Source: an uncultured Candidatus Actinomarina sp.
GTDB lineage: Bacteria; Actinomycetota; Acidimicrobiia; Actinomarinales; Actinomarinaceae
Reading direction: 5' to 3'
Length of the DNA stretch: 64,000 nucleotides
Assembly (NCBI GenBank): GCA_902519845.1
Contig: CABYLQ010000001.1
Coordinates: 186,001-250,000, forward strand
The notes under the pieces are model-generated. The model did not search any database and was not told where the DNA came from. It worked only from the letters and a program-made list of their open reading frames with translations. Shown in pieces: positions 10,003 to 18,974 of the stretch (position 1 is its first letter; every line of letters begins with the position of its first letter). A program made the position numbers and the translations under genes.

Positions 10003-10557
10003 ATGGCAACAAAATCTAAAAAATCTCAAGATAAATATAAACCCGATCAGTTTGTAGTTCACCCTCACCATGGAGCAGCAAAAGTCGTGAGAAAAGTAAA
10101 TAAAAATGTTGAAGTTTTTGTTGAAGGGGAGCCAAAGTCAAAACGGATCCAATATTTTGAAATTCAGGTTTTGATGGATGGTTTAACGGTTATGGTTCCA
10201 GTTGAATCTGTTGATGAAGTAATAAGACCAATAGTTTCAAAAAATGCTATTTCTAGAAAAGTATTTCCGATATTTAAAGAAAAACCTGAAGAAGCTGGAA
10301 CTAATTGGAGTAGGTGGTACAAAGTTTTAACAGAAAAAATGACTTCTGGTGACATAATACAAGTTGCAGAAGTAGTTAGGGACCTCTCTCATGCTCAAAT
10401 GAACAAGGGAATATCCCCTGCCCTTAAAAGAATGCTTGCTAAGGCAAGAGTCACTTTGGCTAGTGAAGTTGCATGTGCTCTTGAAATCGATGAAGAAGCG
10501 GCTGTTGAAAAAATAAATCAATATCTTCCAGAAGAAGAACCTGACGACGGTTTGTAA
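10003..10557 (+). CDS. carD: CarD-family RNA polymerase-binding transcription regulator
   Basis: The 184-residue protein has the N-terminal RNA-polymerase-interaction Tudor-like domain (FVVHPHHGAAKVVRKV..., about 17-75) and the C-terminal helical DNA-binding domain including a Trp (NWSRWYKVL, near 100-107) in the position of the conserved Trp that stabilises open promoter complexes. The tail ends in an acidic stretch. Mycobacterial CarD is 162 residues; the extra length is mostly a Lys-rich N-terminus. It starts 32 nt after disA and is followed by ispF, whereas mycobacteria have ispD between carD and ispF. Confidence 0.93.
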   Translation: MATKSKKSQDKYKPDQFVVHPHHGAAKVVRKVNKNVEVFVEGEPKSKRIQYFEIQVLMDGLTVMVPVESVDEVIRPIVSKNAISRKVFPIFKEKPEEAGTNWSRWYKVLTEKMTSGDIIQVAEVVRDLSHAQMNKGISPALKRMLAKARVTLASEVACALEIDEEAAVEKINQYLPEEEPDDGL

Positions 10558-10577
10558 ATAAAAATAAAATATTAAAT

Positions 10578-11048
10578 ATGTTAATTGGTCATGGTTGGGA
10601 TTTACACCAACATTCAAAAGACGAAAAACTTATTCTTGGGGGAGTAAAGTTTGATGAAGATGGATTTACTGGTCATTCTGACGGAGATATTTTACTTCAT
10701 GCTCTTTGTGACGGACTACTAGGCGCTACTGGAAAAAAAGATCTTGGTTATTATTTTCCTTCAAACGACTCAACGCCAAAAAATATACCGAGCACAGAGA
10801 TTTTATCTGAAGTTCTAAATATTATTGAGTATCAAAACCTAAAACTTATTAATTTAGATATAACTATCGTTACTCAAAAATTTAATGTTCAAGAAAAAGC
10901 TGAGAAAATTCAAGAAAACCTATCAAATCTTCTCAATATCTCAAAAGACGTGTTAAATATAAAAGGAAAATCTTCTGATGATTATGGACTAATTGGAGAT
11001 GAAAAAGCTTCTTTAGCAATAGTAAGCTTATTAATTGAAGATGCTTAA
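10578..11048 (+). CDS. ispF: 2-C-methyl-D-erythritol 2,4-cyclodiphosphate synthase IspF
   Basis: The 156-residue enzyme of the MEP isoprenoid pathway cyclises CDP-methylerythritol 2-phosphate. Metal ligands Asp8, His10 and His41 are all present (GHGWDLH and HSDGDILLHA). The usual KATTTEKLGFTGRGEG region is diverged here to KGKSSDDYGLIGDEKA, so the cytidine-binding loop is altered. It starts 20 nt after carD and overlaps cysS. The MEP partner ispD, normally the gene just before, is absent from this place. Confidence 0.92.
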   Translation: MLIGHGWDLHQHSKDEKLILGGVKFDEDGFTGHSDGDILLHALCDGLLGATGKKDLGYYFPSNDSTPKNIPSTEILSEVLNIIEYQNLKLINLDITIVTQKFNVQEKAEKIQENLSNLLNISKDVLNIKGKSSDDYGLIGDEKASLAIVSLLIEDA

Positions 11049-12438
11049 TTTATACAATTCTTACACAAAACAACAAGAAGCAGTTAACTTAAATCAAGAA
11101 GACGTAAGGATATATTTGTGCGGCCCTACAGTACAATCATCACCCCACCTTGGACATGGAAGGTCAGCAGTTATTTTTGATTTCTTTATCAGGTACTTAA
11201 AACATTTAAATTATTCAGTTCTGTATGTTAGAAATATTACTGATATTGATGATAAGATAATCCAAAAGTCACAAGAACAAAATATTGATTATCGAGAACT
11301 TGCTGAAAATGTTTGGGAAGAGTTTGTCCAAGCTCATGAAAATTTAAATTGTTTAGTTCCAGATATTGAACCAAGAGCAACTTCCTATGTACCAGAAATC
11401 GTTCAATATATTGATCAATTAATCAACAATGGATATGGCTACATCACAGAGTCAGGTGTTTATTATGATGTTTCAAAATTTGATGATTATCTTAAATTAT
11501 CTGGAAGAAGCACTGAGGAAGTAAAAACAGGTACACGAATAGAGACTGAAGAGGATAAAAAAAGTCCTGAAGATTTTGCATTATGGAAATTCTCAAAAGA
11601 GGGAGAACCTTCATGGGATTCGCCATGGGGAGTTGGACGTCCTGGATGGCATATAGAGTGCTCAACTATGATTAATCAAACACTTGGAAAGACTATTGAT
11701 TTCCACTGTGGTGGAATAGATTTAATTTTTCCTCATCATGAAAACGAGATTGCACAGTCTAAAGGGGTTGAAAAGAATGAAAATTTTGTAAATTATTGGC
11801 TTCATAATGGGATGTTGAATCTATCTGGCAAGAAAATGTCTAAATCTGATGGAAATGTAAAGCTACTAAACGAATATATTGATCAATATGGAGGAGAAGT
11901 AGTTCGCTTTTTCTTTTTAAGGGCTCACTACAGAAGCCCACAAGAATTTAGTCAGGATTTATTAGAAGAATCTAAAAAAACACTAAATAATATTCGAGAA
12001 TATACAAAAGATACCGAATCAGATCCAGTTGATCCAAAAGTTTTAGAGATTTTTGAGTCTTGTATGAATGATGATATGAATACACCAAAACTTTTAGGTG
12101 AAATATTTCAAATGATAAAGGAATCCAATAACCTAAAAGATCTTGAAGAAAATCAAAGAAAACAAACTATTAAATATATTTTTGAAATATTGGGCTTTCA
12201 ATTAAAGTTGGCAGATCAAAGCATTGTAGATGAAAAATTATTATCTGAATTTTTTTCGATGTACGATATTAAATTTACTGAAATCGACACGGCAATGAAT
12301 GAATTTATTTCAATTAGAAATAAATTGAGGAATGAAAAAAAATATGTGGAAGCAGACGAAATGAGAGATTCTATTTTGAAAATAGGAATAGTTATTAATG
12401 ATGGTGAAAATGTTGGATGGTATTGGAAAAATAGTTGA
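11041..12438 (+). CDS. cysS: Cysteinyl-tRNA synthetase
   Basis: The class I synthetase of 465 residues begins MLNLYNSYT, a normal CysS start. It has the zinc/substrate Cys in LCGPTV (about 27), the HIGH-type motif HLGH (36-39), further zinc ligands in IECSTM and HHENEIAQ, and the KMSKS motif in GKKMSKSDGN. The ATG at 11041 overlaps ispF by 8 nt; a TTG two codons upstream is less likely. The order ispF-cysS-rlmB is the common actinobacterial one, so this is likely the tRNA-charging enzyme and not the MshC ligase. Confidence 0.95.
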   Translation: MLNLYNSYTKQQEAVNLNQEDVRIYLCGPTVQSSPHLGHGRSAVIFDFFIRYLKHLNYSVLYVRNITDIDDKIIQKSQEQNIDYRELAENVWEEFVQAHENLNCLVPDIEPRATSYVPEIVQYIDQLINNGYGYITESGVYYDVSKFDDYLKLSGRSTEEVKTGTRIETEEDKKSPEDFALWKFSKEGEPSWDSPWGVGRPGWHIECSTMINQTLGKTIDFHCGGIDLIFPHHENEIAQSKGVEKNENFVNYWLHNGMLNLSGKKMSKSDGNVKLLNEYIDQYGGEVVRFFFLRAHYRSPQEFSQDLLEESKKTLNNIREYTKDTESDPVDPKVLEIFESCMNDDMNTPKLLGEIFQMIKESNNLKDLEENQRKQTIKYIFEILGFQLKLADQSIVDEKLLSEFFSMYDIKFTEIDTAMNEFISIRNKLRNEKKYVEADEMRDSILKIGIVINDGENVGWYWKNS

Positions 12439-13129
12439 AGGTTACAATTCAGTAAATGCTGCCCTAGAGAACCATAGAGTTGAAGAGATTCATATTAAAG
12501 AAAAAAATTTACAATCAAAAAAAATAAAAGATTTAATTGAACTTGCTGATCATAAAAAGATAAATATTAAAGTAGTAAAGGATAGTAAAAATTGGAAATT
12601 TAAATCAACTGAATATATTGCAGCCTTTTGTAACCCAAAAAAAATATTTAAAGATTCAGATTTAGGAAGATTTTCCAAAACAAACTTCATAGTTTGTGAT
12701 CATATTCAAGATACAAACAATTTAGGAGCAATTGCTCGTTCAGCTGCATCTTTTGATTTTAATGTCATGTGTATTCCAGAGAGAAGATCGGCAAGACTTA
12801 ATGAGAGAACTTTTAAAATATCTTCTGGAGGTTTGGAGAAAATAGATATTGTTGAATACAAATCAATTTTTACTTTAATAAAAAAATTTCAATCAATGGA
12901 TATCTGGACTATTGGATTAGATATGAACGGCAATCAATCAATACAGAATTTTGATGTTGGAAATCAGTTCTTAGCTTTTTTTATTGGTTCTGAAGAAAAC
13001 GGTCTTAGCAATGAGATTCAAAATAAATTAGACGAAGTATTAAACATTTTTACAACAGATAAAATTGAATCTCTGAATGTGTCTGTTGCAGCTGGTATAG
13101 CAATGCAACATATATTTATAAAAAATTAA
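12398..13129 (+). CDS. rlmB: SpoU/TrmH-family rRNA 2'-O-methyltransferase, RlmB-like
   Basis: The 243-residue protein has an N-terminal substrate-binding part (IVEGYNSVNAALENHRVEEI) and a C-terminal SPOUT knot domain with all three motifs: DTNNLGAIARSAASF, FFIGSEENGLSNEI and LNVSVAAGIAMQHIF. RlmB 2'-O-methylates G2251 of 23S rRNA; the exact target here is inferred from synteny. It overlaps the end of cysS; an in-frame ATG at 12410 could be the true start. Confidence 0.88.
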   Translation: MMVKMLDGIGKIVEGYNSVNAALENHRVEEIHIKEKNLQSKKIKDLIELADHKKINIKVVKDSKNWKFKSTEYIAAFCNPKKIFKDSDLGRFSKTNFIVCDHIQDTNNLGAIARSAASFDFNVMCIPERRSARLNERTFKISSGGLEKIDIVEYKSIFTLIKKFQSMDIWTIGLDMNGNQSIQNFDVGNQFLAFFIGSEENGLSNEIQNKLDEVLNIFTTDKIESLNVSVAAGIAMQHIFIKN

Positions 13130-13167
13130 TTTGTTCAGATTCCATTCTTGCTAATATTTAGATATTC

Positions 13168-13239
13168 GCCGGAGTAGCTCAGTGGTAGAGCAGCCGCCTT
13201 GTAAGCGGCAGGTCAGGGGTTCAACTCCCCTCTCCGGCT
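13168..13239 (+). tRNA. tRNA-Thr (anticodon UGU)
   Basis: The cloverleaf can be folded by hand: acceptor GCCGGAG (13168-13174) with CTCCGGC (13232-13238), D-stem GCTC/GAGC, anticodon stem GCCGC/GCGGC with loop CTTGTAA giving anticodon TGT, and T-arm AGGGG-TTCAACT-CCCCT. The discriminator is T13239 and CCA is not encoded. It lies 38 bp after rlmB, and the next gene starts 4 bp beyond it. Confidence 0.96.
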
Positions 13240-13243
13240 CAAA

Positions 13244-14089
13244 GTGAATAATTACCAAAATACAATTAGAGTCACATTATTTATTCTTATACTTTTACAA
13301 ATCTCTTTATATTTCATGGGTTATTTGAGACCATCAATAATTTACGACTATCTAGATTATTGGCCGCTAACAATTCTTCCAATATTATTAATAGTGATTT
13401 TTCGAAATTCAGAATTTAAAGAAACTTTAGCTAATTTTGTAAATATTATATTGATAATAATTGTCACAATATTTTCTTTTGCTCACATGTTTGATTCAAG
13501 ATTTTCATCAACATACCAAGACGAATCTTTTTTTGAAAACTCTGATCTTAGTGATGATTTTCAATATAATCTTTCAATAGATTTTGATGGTACATTAGAT
13601 CTAAGTTCTTTTGATGGTTTGGGATATTCCGTAGATATTATTGATCGACCTGGCAAAGTTGGTTATCCAGAATCTATTGAAACATTAGTCGGCAATCCTA
13701 GAGCGGTAATCTTTAGAGAAATTGAGACAAGTAGCCTATTTAAAGTCAAGGGTTGGGTTATTAGATTAGGAGATAAAAACTTATGGGAACTTGATATTTT
13801 TTCAATTGATTCTACGATATATCTAGACAATCTATCATTATTACCTTCAAAACTATCAGGTACAGGGCAAATATTTCTAGGAGATAATCTTAAAATGGAA
13901 AAATTAATTATAAGTGGAAATTATGAAATAACAGTCTCTGACAATCTTTCAATTTTAATATTAGGACAAGCTGAAACACCTAGTAGTTGGCTAGAGGCAA
14001 CGGTCGGAATACTCAACTCACCAGAGAAAACGTATAGTTTAGTAATTGATATTATTGATGGTTCGCAAGTATTATTTAAGGATGGATAA
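13244..14089 (+). CDS. Membrane protein with C-terminal beta-rich domain, function unknown
   Basis: The 281-residue protein has three membrane helices (about 7-27, 36-51 and 61-80) followed by an exposed domain (about 85-281) of short beta-strand-like repeats, e.g. GTLDLSSFDGLGYSVDII and later MEKLIISGNYEITVS. The layout resembles LiaF/toast-rack-type envelope proteins, but I cannot assign a family. The GTG start is 4 bp after the tRNA-Thr gene, and livH begins 6 bp after its stop, so it may be transcribed with the tRNA and the transporter. Confidence 0.72.
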   Translation: MNNYQNTIRVTLFILILLQISLYFMGYLRPSIIYDYLDYWPLTILPILLIVIFRNSEFKETLANFVNIILIIIVTIFSFAHMFDSRFSSTYQDESFFENSDLSDDFQYNLSIDFDGTLDLSSFDGLGYSVDIIDRPGKVGYPESIETLVGNPRAVIFREIETSSLFKVKGWVIRLGDKNLWELDIFSIDSTIYLDNLSLLPSKLSGTGQIFLGDNLKMEKLIISGNYEITVSDNLSILILGQAETPSSWLEATVGILNSPEKTYSLVIDIIDGSQVLFKDG

Positions 14090-14095
14090 AACACT

Positions 14096-15013
14096 GTGAT
14101 AGAACAATTTGGGAATGGCCTTTTGCTTGGTATCATAATTTCTGTTGCTTCAGTGGCTTTATCTTTGCTTTATGGTGTAACAAGGATAGTAAATTTTGCA
14201 CATGGTGAGATTATTGCTTTAGGAGCAATAATGACACTATTTTTTTCAAACCCAATTGATTCAAAAATTTTGTTCTTAGATAGATTTGCACCTTTAGGTA
14301 TGAACTTTTCAATTTCGATTGTAATAGCAATCCTTATATGCGGAATCTTTGGTGGCTTACTTGAAATTTTTCTATTTCGACCTTTGCGAAAGTCTGAAGT
14401 TGGAAATATTGCAGTGTTAGTTGTAACTATTGGCCTATCAATATTTTTTAGACACCTATATCTTCTTTTTGCCACTGGCAGAGTTCAAAATTTTCCGTTA
14501 GAACTTGAGAGGAGACAAACATATTTATTTTTTGATATGACACCGAGAAATTTTCAAGTTTTGATTGCTGGACTTTTTGTAATGATTTTTATTGGACTAT
14601 TTCTTTCTTATACAAAGATTGGAAAAGCAATGAGAGCTGTAAGAGACTCCAATGAGTTAGCTAATGTATCTGGAATAAATTCAGATAACATCATTCTGTT
14701 TACATGGATTGCATCAAGCATGCTTGCTGGATTAGCAGGGATTTTTCAAGCAATTATTAATGATGTCCGATACAATATGGGTTTTTTAATTCTTTTATTA
14801 ATCTTTGCAGGAACTGTATTAGGTGGAATAGGAACTTCGTTTGGAGCAATGGTAGGCGGGTTGCTGATTGGAATTTTTGTTCAAGTATCTGTAGCTTTGC
14901 CCTTTATGGAGGGTCATACAGAAGCAAAAAATGCTGTCGCATTAGCAATAATGATCTTAATTTTACTATTTCGCCCTCAAGGAATTTTCGGACAAAAAGA
15001 GAGAATATCTTGA
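14096..15013 (+). CDS. livH: Branched-chain amino acid-type ABC permease LivH
   Basis: The 305-residue polytopic protein matches LivH: LYGVTRIVNFAHGEIIALGA near the start, the coupling region TKIGKAMRAVRDSNELANVSGIN, and AGTVLGGIGTSFGAMVGGLLIGIF near the end. With LivM it forms the channel of a HAAT-family importer (branched-chain amino acids, urea or amides). It starts at GTG 14096 and overlaps livM by 4 nt. The true substrate is not decided by sequence. Confidence 0.92.
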   Translation: MIEQFGNGLLLGIIISVASVALSLLYGVTRIVNFAHGEIIALGAIMTLFFSNPIDSKILFLDRFAPLGMNFSISIVIAILICGIFGGLLEIFLFRPLRKSEVGNIAVLVVTIGLSIFFRHLYLLFATGRVQNFPLELERRQTYLFFDMTPRNFQVLIAGLFVMIFIGLFLSYTKIGKAMRAVRDSNELANVSGINSDNIILFTWIASSMLAGLAGIFQAIINDVRYNMGFLILLLIFAGTVLGGIGTSFGAMVGGLLIGIFVQVSVALPFMEGHTEAKNAVALAIMILILLFRPQGIFGQKERIS

Positions 15014-16071
15014 GAATATCTACAAAGTTTTTGATGACAATTTTTTTAACTGCAGGATCAATTTATTTGGTCTTCATATTAAATGAGGATGGTCCCTTAA
15101 GAATTTTATTTAACTTATTAACTTTTGCTGGAATATATGGACTTGCAGCAATAGGTTTAAATGTACATTTTGGACTTACTGGCTTATTAAATTTTGGGCA
15201 TGCCTCGTTTATGGGTGTTGGAGCATATGTAACTCTATTATTAATTCCACACGCTGCTGGAAGGGAAGGTGAAATTACCGATACAGGTTTAACATTTTTT
15301 CCAGCTTTGGTTATAGGAATTATCGCAGCTGCATTGTTTGGTTTACTGTTGGGATTACCAGCAATAAGACTTAGGGGTGATTATCTAGCTATTGTAACAA
15401 TTGCTGCTGCAGAAATTTTTAGATTACTTGTTAGAGACTTAGAATCAGTAACTGGAGGTGTTTATGGCATTATAAATTTTTCTGAGTCTCTACAAATTTA
15501 TAAACCTGAATTTTTGATTAATTTTTCTGAAAGATTCGAGCTCAATTCTTCTCAAATGTGGGTAGGGTTATTATCTTGGATTTCAATATTTATAGTTCTA
15601 ATCCTTCTGAGGCGACTTACCAATTCTCCATGGGGCAGAGCACTCCGAGCAGTTAGGGAAGATGAAGATGCTGTAAGAGCTCTTGGAAAAAATGCTATAT
15701 GGTTAAAGTTACAGAGTTTTATGTTGGGAGCTGGAATAGCAGGGTTAGCTGGAGTATTCCTTGCATTTAATTATGGGTCTTTACAAACTACTACATTTGT
15801 TCCTTTACTTACTTTCTACGTATGGGCAATAATGATCTTAGGCGGTGTCGGAAGTTTAACTGGCCCTATATTTGGATCAATTATATTTTGGGTAATAATT
15901 TCAGAAACAGACAGATTAGCTCAATTAATTTTCGAAAATGCAAATGGACAACAACTAGCTGGTGTAAGATTTATTCTTGTTGGATTACTCATAATGCTTT
16001 TAATGATATTTAGACCAAGTGGGTTACTTGGCAAAAAAGAAGAGTTATTGTTAGATGTTAAAAGTTCATAA
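15010..16071 (+). CDS. livM: Branched-chain amino acid-type ABC permease LivM
   Basis: The 353-residue polytopic protein has the LivM signature GLTGLLNFGHASFMGVGAY, RLRGDYLAIVTIAAAEIFR and the coupling region SPWGRALRAVREDEDAVRALGKN. It starts at TTG 15010, overlapping the livH stop codon by 4 nt, which indicates translational coupling. A 17-nt overlap joins it to livG. Confidence 0.92.
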   Translation: MRISTKFLMTIFLTAGSIYLVFILNEDGPLRILFNLLTFAGIYGLAAIGLNVHFGLTGLLNFGHASFMGVGAYVTLLLIPHAAGREGEITDTGLTFFPALVIGIIAAALFGLLLGLPAIRLRGDYLAIVTIAAAEIFRLLVRDLESVTGGVYGIINFSESLQIYKPEFLINFSERFELNSSQMWVGLLSWISIFIVLILLRRLTNSPWGRALRAVREDEDAVRALGKNAIWLKLQSFMLGAGIAGLAGVFLAFNYGSLQTTTFVPLLTFYVWAIMILGGVGSLTGPIFGSIIFWVIISETDRLAQLIFENANGQQLAGVRFILVGLLIMLLMIFRPSGLLGKKEELLLDVKSS

Positions 16072-16813
16072 TTTACGAAAAAGATTTGGAGGCGTTAAAG
16101 CTGTTGATATTGACGATATTTCATTTGAGCAAAATCAATTAACTTCGATAATAGGTCCAAATGGAGCAGGAAAAACTACTTTTTTTGACTTAATTTCTGG
16201 ATTCACAGAAGGCGATGAAGGCAAAGTTTTTTTAAATGAAAAAAATATTACAAATAGTCAACCATTTTCAATTGCAAGACAGGGAATGGTTAGAACTTTT
16301 CAGCTGACAAAAGTTTTTGATAGGATGACGGTAATTGAGAACATGATGTTTTCTGGGTCCAATACAAAAAATGATTCGCTATTTAGATCATTGATGAAAC
16401 TATCTACACAAAAGAACAATGAAAATTTGATTAGAGAAAAAGCATTTGAAATTATGAAAGACTTAAATATTGATCACATGGCTAATTCTTATGCTAGAGA
16501 ACTTTCAGGTGGCCAAAAAAAGTTGTTAGAACTCGGAAGATCAATAATTAATGATCCTAAAATTTTACTTTTAGATGAGCCACTAGCAGGTGTAAATCCA
16601 AAATTAGCTGAGGAGATATTATCAATTATTCAAAAACTTTCCGATCAGGGAATAACAATTATTATGGTTGAGCATAACATTGAAGCGGTGATGAAAATTT
16701 CTGAAAGAGTTATTGTTTTAGCTGAAGGTTCTGTAATTGCTGATGGGAATCCGGAAAAAGTTCGAAAAGAGCCAAAAGTCATAGAAGCATATCTAGGATC
16801 TGGCAATGAATAA
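16055..16813 (+). CDS. livG: Branched-chain amino acid-type ABC ATPase LivG
   Basis: The 252-residue ATPase has Walker A GPNGAGKTT (about 34-42), the LivG-typical ARQGMVRTFQLTKVFDRMTVIENM, signature LSGGQKKLLELGR, Walker B ILLLDEPLAGVNP and the H-loop His in VEHNIEAV. It pairs with LivF to energise LivHM. It overlaps both neighbours, as expected for one operon. Confidence 0.94.
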   Translation: MLKVHNLRKRFGGVKAVDIDDISFEQNQLTSIIGPNGAGKTTFFDLISGFTEGDEGKVFLNEKNITNSQPFSIARQGMVRTFQLTKVFDRMTVIENMMFSGSNTKNDSLFRSLMKLSTQKNNENLIREKAFEIMKDLNIDHMANSYARELSGGQKKLLELGRSIINDPKILLLDEPLAGVNPKLAEEILSIIQKLSDQGITIIMVEHNIEAVMKISERVIVLAEGSVIADGNPEKVRKEPKVIEAYLGSGNE

Positions 16814-17522
16814 ACCAATTTTAGAATGCAATGGTATTGCAGCTGGATACGTAAAAGATCTTGATATATTACAAGGTGTAGATCTTGTTGTAAATCAGAA
16901 TGAGATTGTTTCAATTATTGGTCCTAACGGTGCTGGAAAATCAACATTGTTAAAAGCAATCATGGGAATAATTAATATTTCAGCTGGAAGATTTTTTATT
17001 AATGGAATCGAAAAAACTAAGACTCCAACACATAAAATTGTTGGAGAAGGTGTTGCATATGTTCCACAGGTTGAAAATGTCTTTCCATCACTAACAATTG
17101 AAGAAAATCTTGAGATTGGAGCCTGGACAATCGGCAACAAAGGGAAGACAACAATAACAGGTATATTTAATCAGTTTACACTTCTTAAAGATCGAAGAAA
17201 AGATAAAGCAGGAAATTTATCTGGTGGCCAAAGACAAATTCTTGCTTTAGCAAGGGCACTTGTAACATCACCATCATTATTACTTTTAGATGAACCTTCT
17301 GCAGGATTATCTCCAGTAGCTATTGAAGAAGTATTTGAGACAATAAAAACAATCAACAACTCAGGAGTTTCTATTTTGCTTGTCGAGCAAAATGCCAAAA
17401 GGGCTTTAAATTTTAGTAATAGAGGTTACGTTTTAGATCAGGGAAGAAATGCTTATCAGGGTCAGGGCGAAGATCTTTTGAATGACTCAAGAGTTGTGGA
17501 TTTATATTTAGGTAAGTTATAA
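16806..17522 (+). CDS. livF: Branched-chain amino acid-type ABC ATPase LivF
   Basis: The 238-residue ATPase has Walker A GPNGAGKST, the LivF-typical GVAYVPQVENVFPSLTIEENL, signature LSGGQRQILALARAL, Walker B LLLLDEPSAGLSP and H-loop VEQNAKRAL. It ends the livHMGF run and is followed at once by a bidirectional terminator. Confidence 0.94.
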   Translation: MNKPILECNGIAAGYVKDLDILQGVDLVVNQNEIVSIIGPNGAGKSTLLKAIMGIINISAGRFFINGIEKTKTPTHKIVGEGVAYVPQVENVFPSLTIEENLEIGAWTIGNKGKTTITGIFNQFTLLKDRRKDKAGNLSGGQRQILALARALVTSPSLLLLDEPSAGLSPVAIEEVFETIKTINNSGVSILLVEQNAKRALNFSNRGYVLDQGRNAYQGQGEDLLNDSRVVDLYLGKL

Positions 17523-17523
17523 A

Positions 17524-17552
17524 AAAAGAGCCTGTCAAAGACAGGCTCTTTT
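17524..17552. terminator. Bidirectional terminator between livF and the convergent binding-protein gene
   Basis: AAAAGAGCCTGTC (17524-17536) pairs perfectly with GACAGGCTCTTTT (17540-17552) around an AAA loop. A-run and T-run flank the GC-rich core, so it can terminate transcription from both sides: livF ends at 17522 and the minus-strand gene ends at 17568. Confidence 0.9.
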
Positions 17553-17567
17553 AAAATTAATTAAATT

Positions 17568-18860
17568 TTATGAACCAAAATCTACTGATTTTAGAACTGG
17601 GTTAGTGTCACCTTCTGTTGTCCATATGTCATATGTAGCAGCAGTTGGGTCACCAGCTTGATTTAATTCAATCTCACCGGAAGCTCCAACATAGTCTACA
17701 TCAACACCGTCAGCAGCAAGTGCTATACAACTAACACCTATACATTTTTCTCCGCCAGATGATGCTTCAACTAGTCCTGAAGCAATTGCAGGTCCAGTTA
17801 CACCATTAGCAGCAGCTGATATTGCCATTAACATGACAGCATCATATGCTTGAGGAGCAAATATAAATGTTGGTGATCCATCAGCACTTACTCCAGCATA
17901 AGCAGCTTCGAAAGCATCTTTTGCTTCACCAGCTGCAGATCCAGGCGCAGTACCTTTGAATCCATCAAGTGCGGTACCTAGTCCACACAATGATGCAAGA
18001 CCAGCATCTTTAACACCGTCGGTCATGTACCAAGGTGTGTCAAGTAATCCTTGTTCGAAAGCAGGTTGTAAAACTCCACAACCAGTTTCTGGAAACAAGA
18101 TTCCTACAATAGCGTCAGCTCCACCTTTACCTACAGCTGTTACTTCAGAACTAAATTCTGATGCATCTGTAGCGTGGTAAACAATTGTTTTAACTGTTCC
18201 ACCTGCTGCTTCAAATGCAGCTGCAGTAGCTTCTGCTAGACCTCTACCATAAGAGTCTGCTCTTGAAATAATTGAAACTGTCTCTACACCATCTTCAACA
18301 AGTAGAGATGCTAATACATCACCTTGTAAAAGATCGGAAGGGGCAGTTCTTGCATAAAATCCTTTTTTATCCATTTTGGTAAATTGAGGACTTGTGTTTG
18401 ATGGGGATACCATAACAACTTCAGCAGCAATTGCAGTGTCAAGTATTGCTAGTGAGGTACCGCTACATGCGGCTCCCATAACACCTTGTGCACCTTGTGC
18501 AATTACATCATTGAGGCTTGTTAAAGCAACAGCTCCATCACAACCACTGTCGCCTTCTATTAAGACAACATCTTGGCCGTTTATACCGCCAGCAGCGTTT
18601 ATTTGCTGTACAGCGAGAGCAGCGCCTAGTGCAATACCAGGTCCTAACGAAGCTAAGTCACCAGATAATGGCATTAATGATGCCAATACCAGTGGGTCAC
18701 TTGCAGGAGCAGCTGTAGTAGTAGTGGCTTCTTCAGCTGGAGCTTCAGTAGTTTCTACTACTTCTTCTACAGCATCATCAGATCCACCATCAGACCCACC
18801 ACAGGCCGCAGCGATTAACGCTAAAACCGCAAACAAAGCTAAAGCTTTGCGATTTCTCAT
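17568..18860 (-). CDS. Branched-chain amino acid-type substrate-binding lipoprotein (LivK-like)
   Basis: The 430-residue protein has a lipoprotein signal peptide with lipid Cys20 (LIAAAC), an acidic and Thr/Ala-rich linker (about 25-53), and a type I periplasmic-binding fold (LASLMPLSGDLASLGPGIALGAALAVQQINAAGGINGQDV is the normal start of the domain, here cited in part: GDLASLGPGIALGA). It should deliver substrate to LivHMGF, although it is encoded convergently and not in the same operon. Ligands of this family range from Leu/Ile/Val to amides and urea. The next gene rightwards is divergent. Confidence 0.9.
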   Translation of the reverse strand: MRNRKALALFAVLALIAAACGGSDGGSDDAVEEVVETTEAPAEEATTTTAAPASDPLVLASLMPLSGDLASLGPGIALGAALAVQQINAAGGINGQDVVLIEGDSGCDGAVALTSLNDVIAQGAQGVMGAACSGTSLAILDTAIAAEVVMVSPSNTSPQFTKMDKKGFYARTAPSDLLQGDVLASLLVEDGVETVSIISRADSYGRGLAEATAAAFEAAGGTVKTIVYHATDASEFSSEVTAVGKGGADAIVGILFPETGCGVLQPAFEQGLLDTPWYMTDGVKDAGLASLCGLGTALDGFKGTAPGSAAGEAKDAFEAAYAGVSADGSPTFIFAPQAYDAVMLMAISAAANGVTGPAIASGLVEASSGGEKCIGVSCIALAADGVDVDYVGASGEIELNQAGDPTAATYDIWTTEGDTNPVLKSVDFGS

Positions 18861-18891
18861 ATAATTTCCTTTCAGTCACTGAAATTAAAAA

Positions 18892-18913
18892 ATTCCTACA
18901 TATTTGTAGGAAT
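18892..18913. promoter_or_regulatory. Perfect inverted repeat upstream of the LivK-like gene
   Basis: Arms ATTCCTACA (18892-18900) and TGTAGGAAT (18905-18913) flank TATT. The repeat lies 32 bp upstream of the minus-strand lipoprotein start and between divergent genes, without a T-run on the lipoprotein side, so an operator is more likely than a terminator. No regulator is identified. Confidence 0.45.
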
Positions 18914-18974
18914 GTATTACAACAATAGCGTAATTTGTGTACTCTTCAATAGCAGAAACAAAAAATTTTTAAAA

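Noticed and set aside
17956-18864. Plus-strand reading frames opposite the LivK-like gene
   Set aside because: They are antisense shadows of an Ala/Gly-rich lipoprotein gene and show no domain or start signal of their own.
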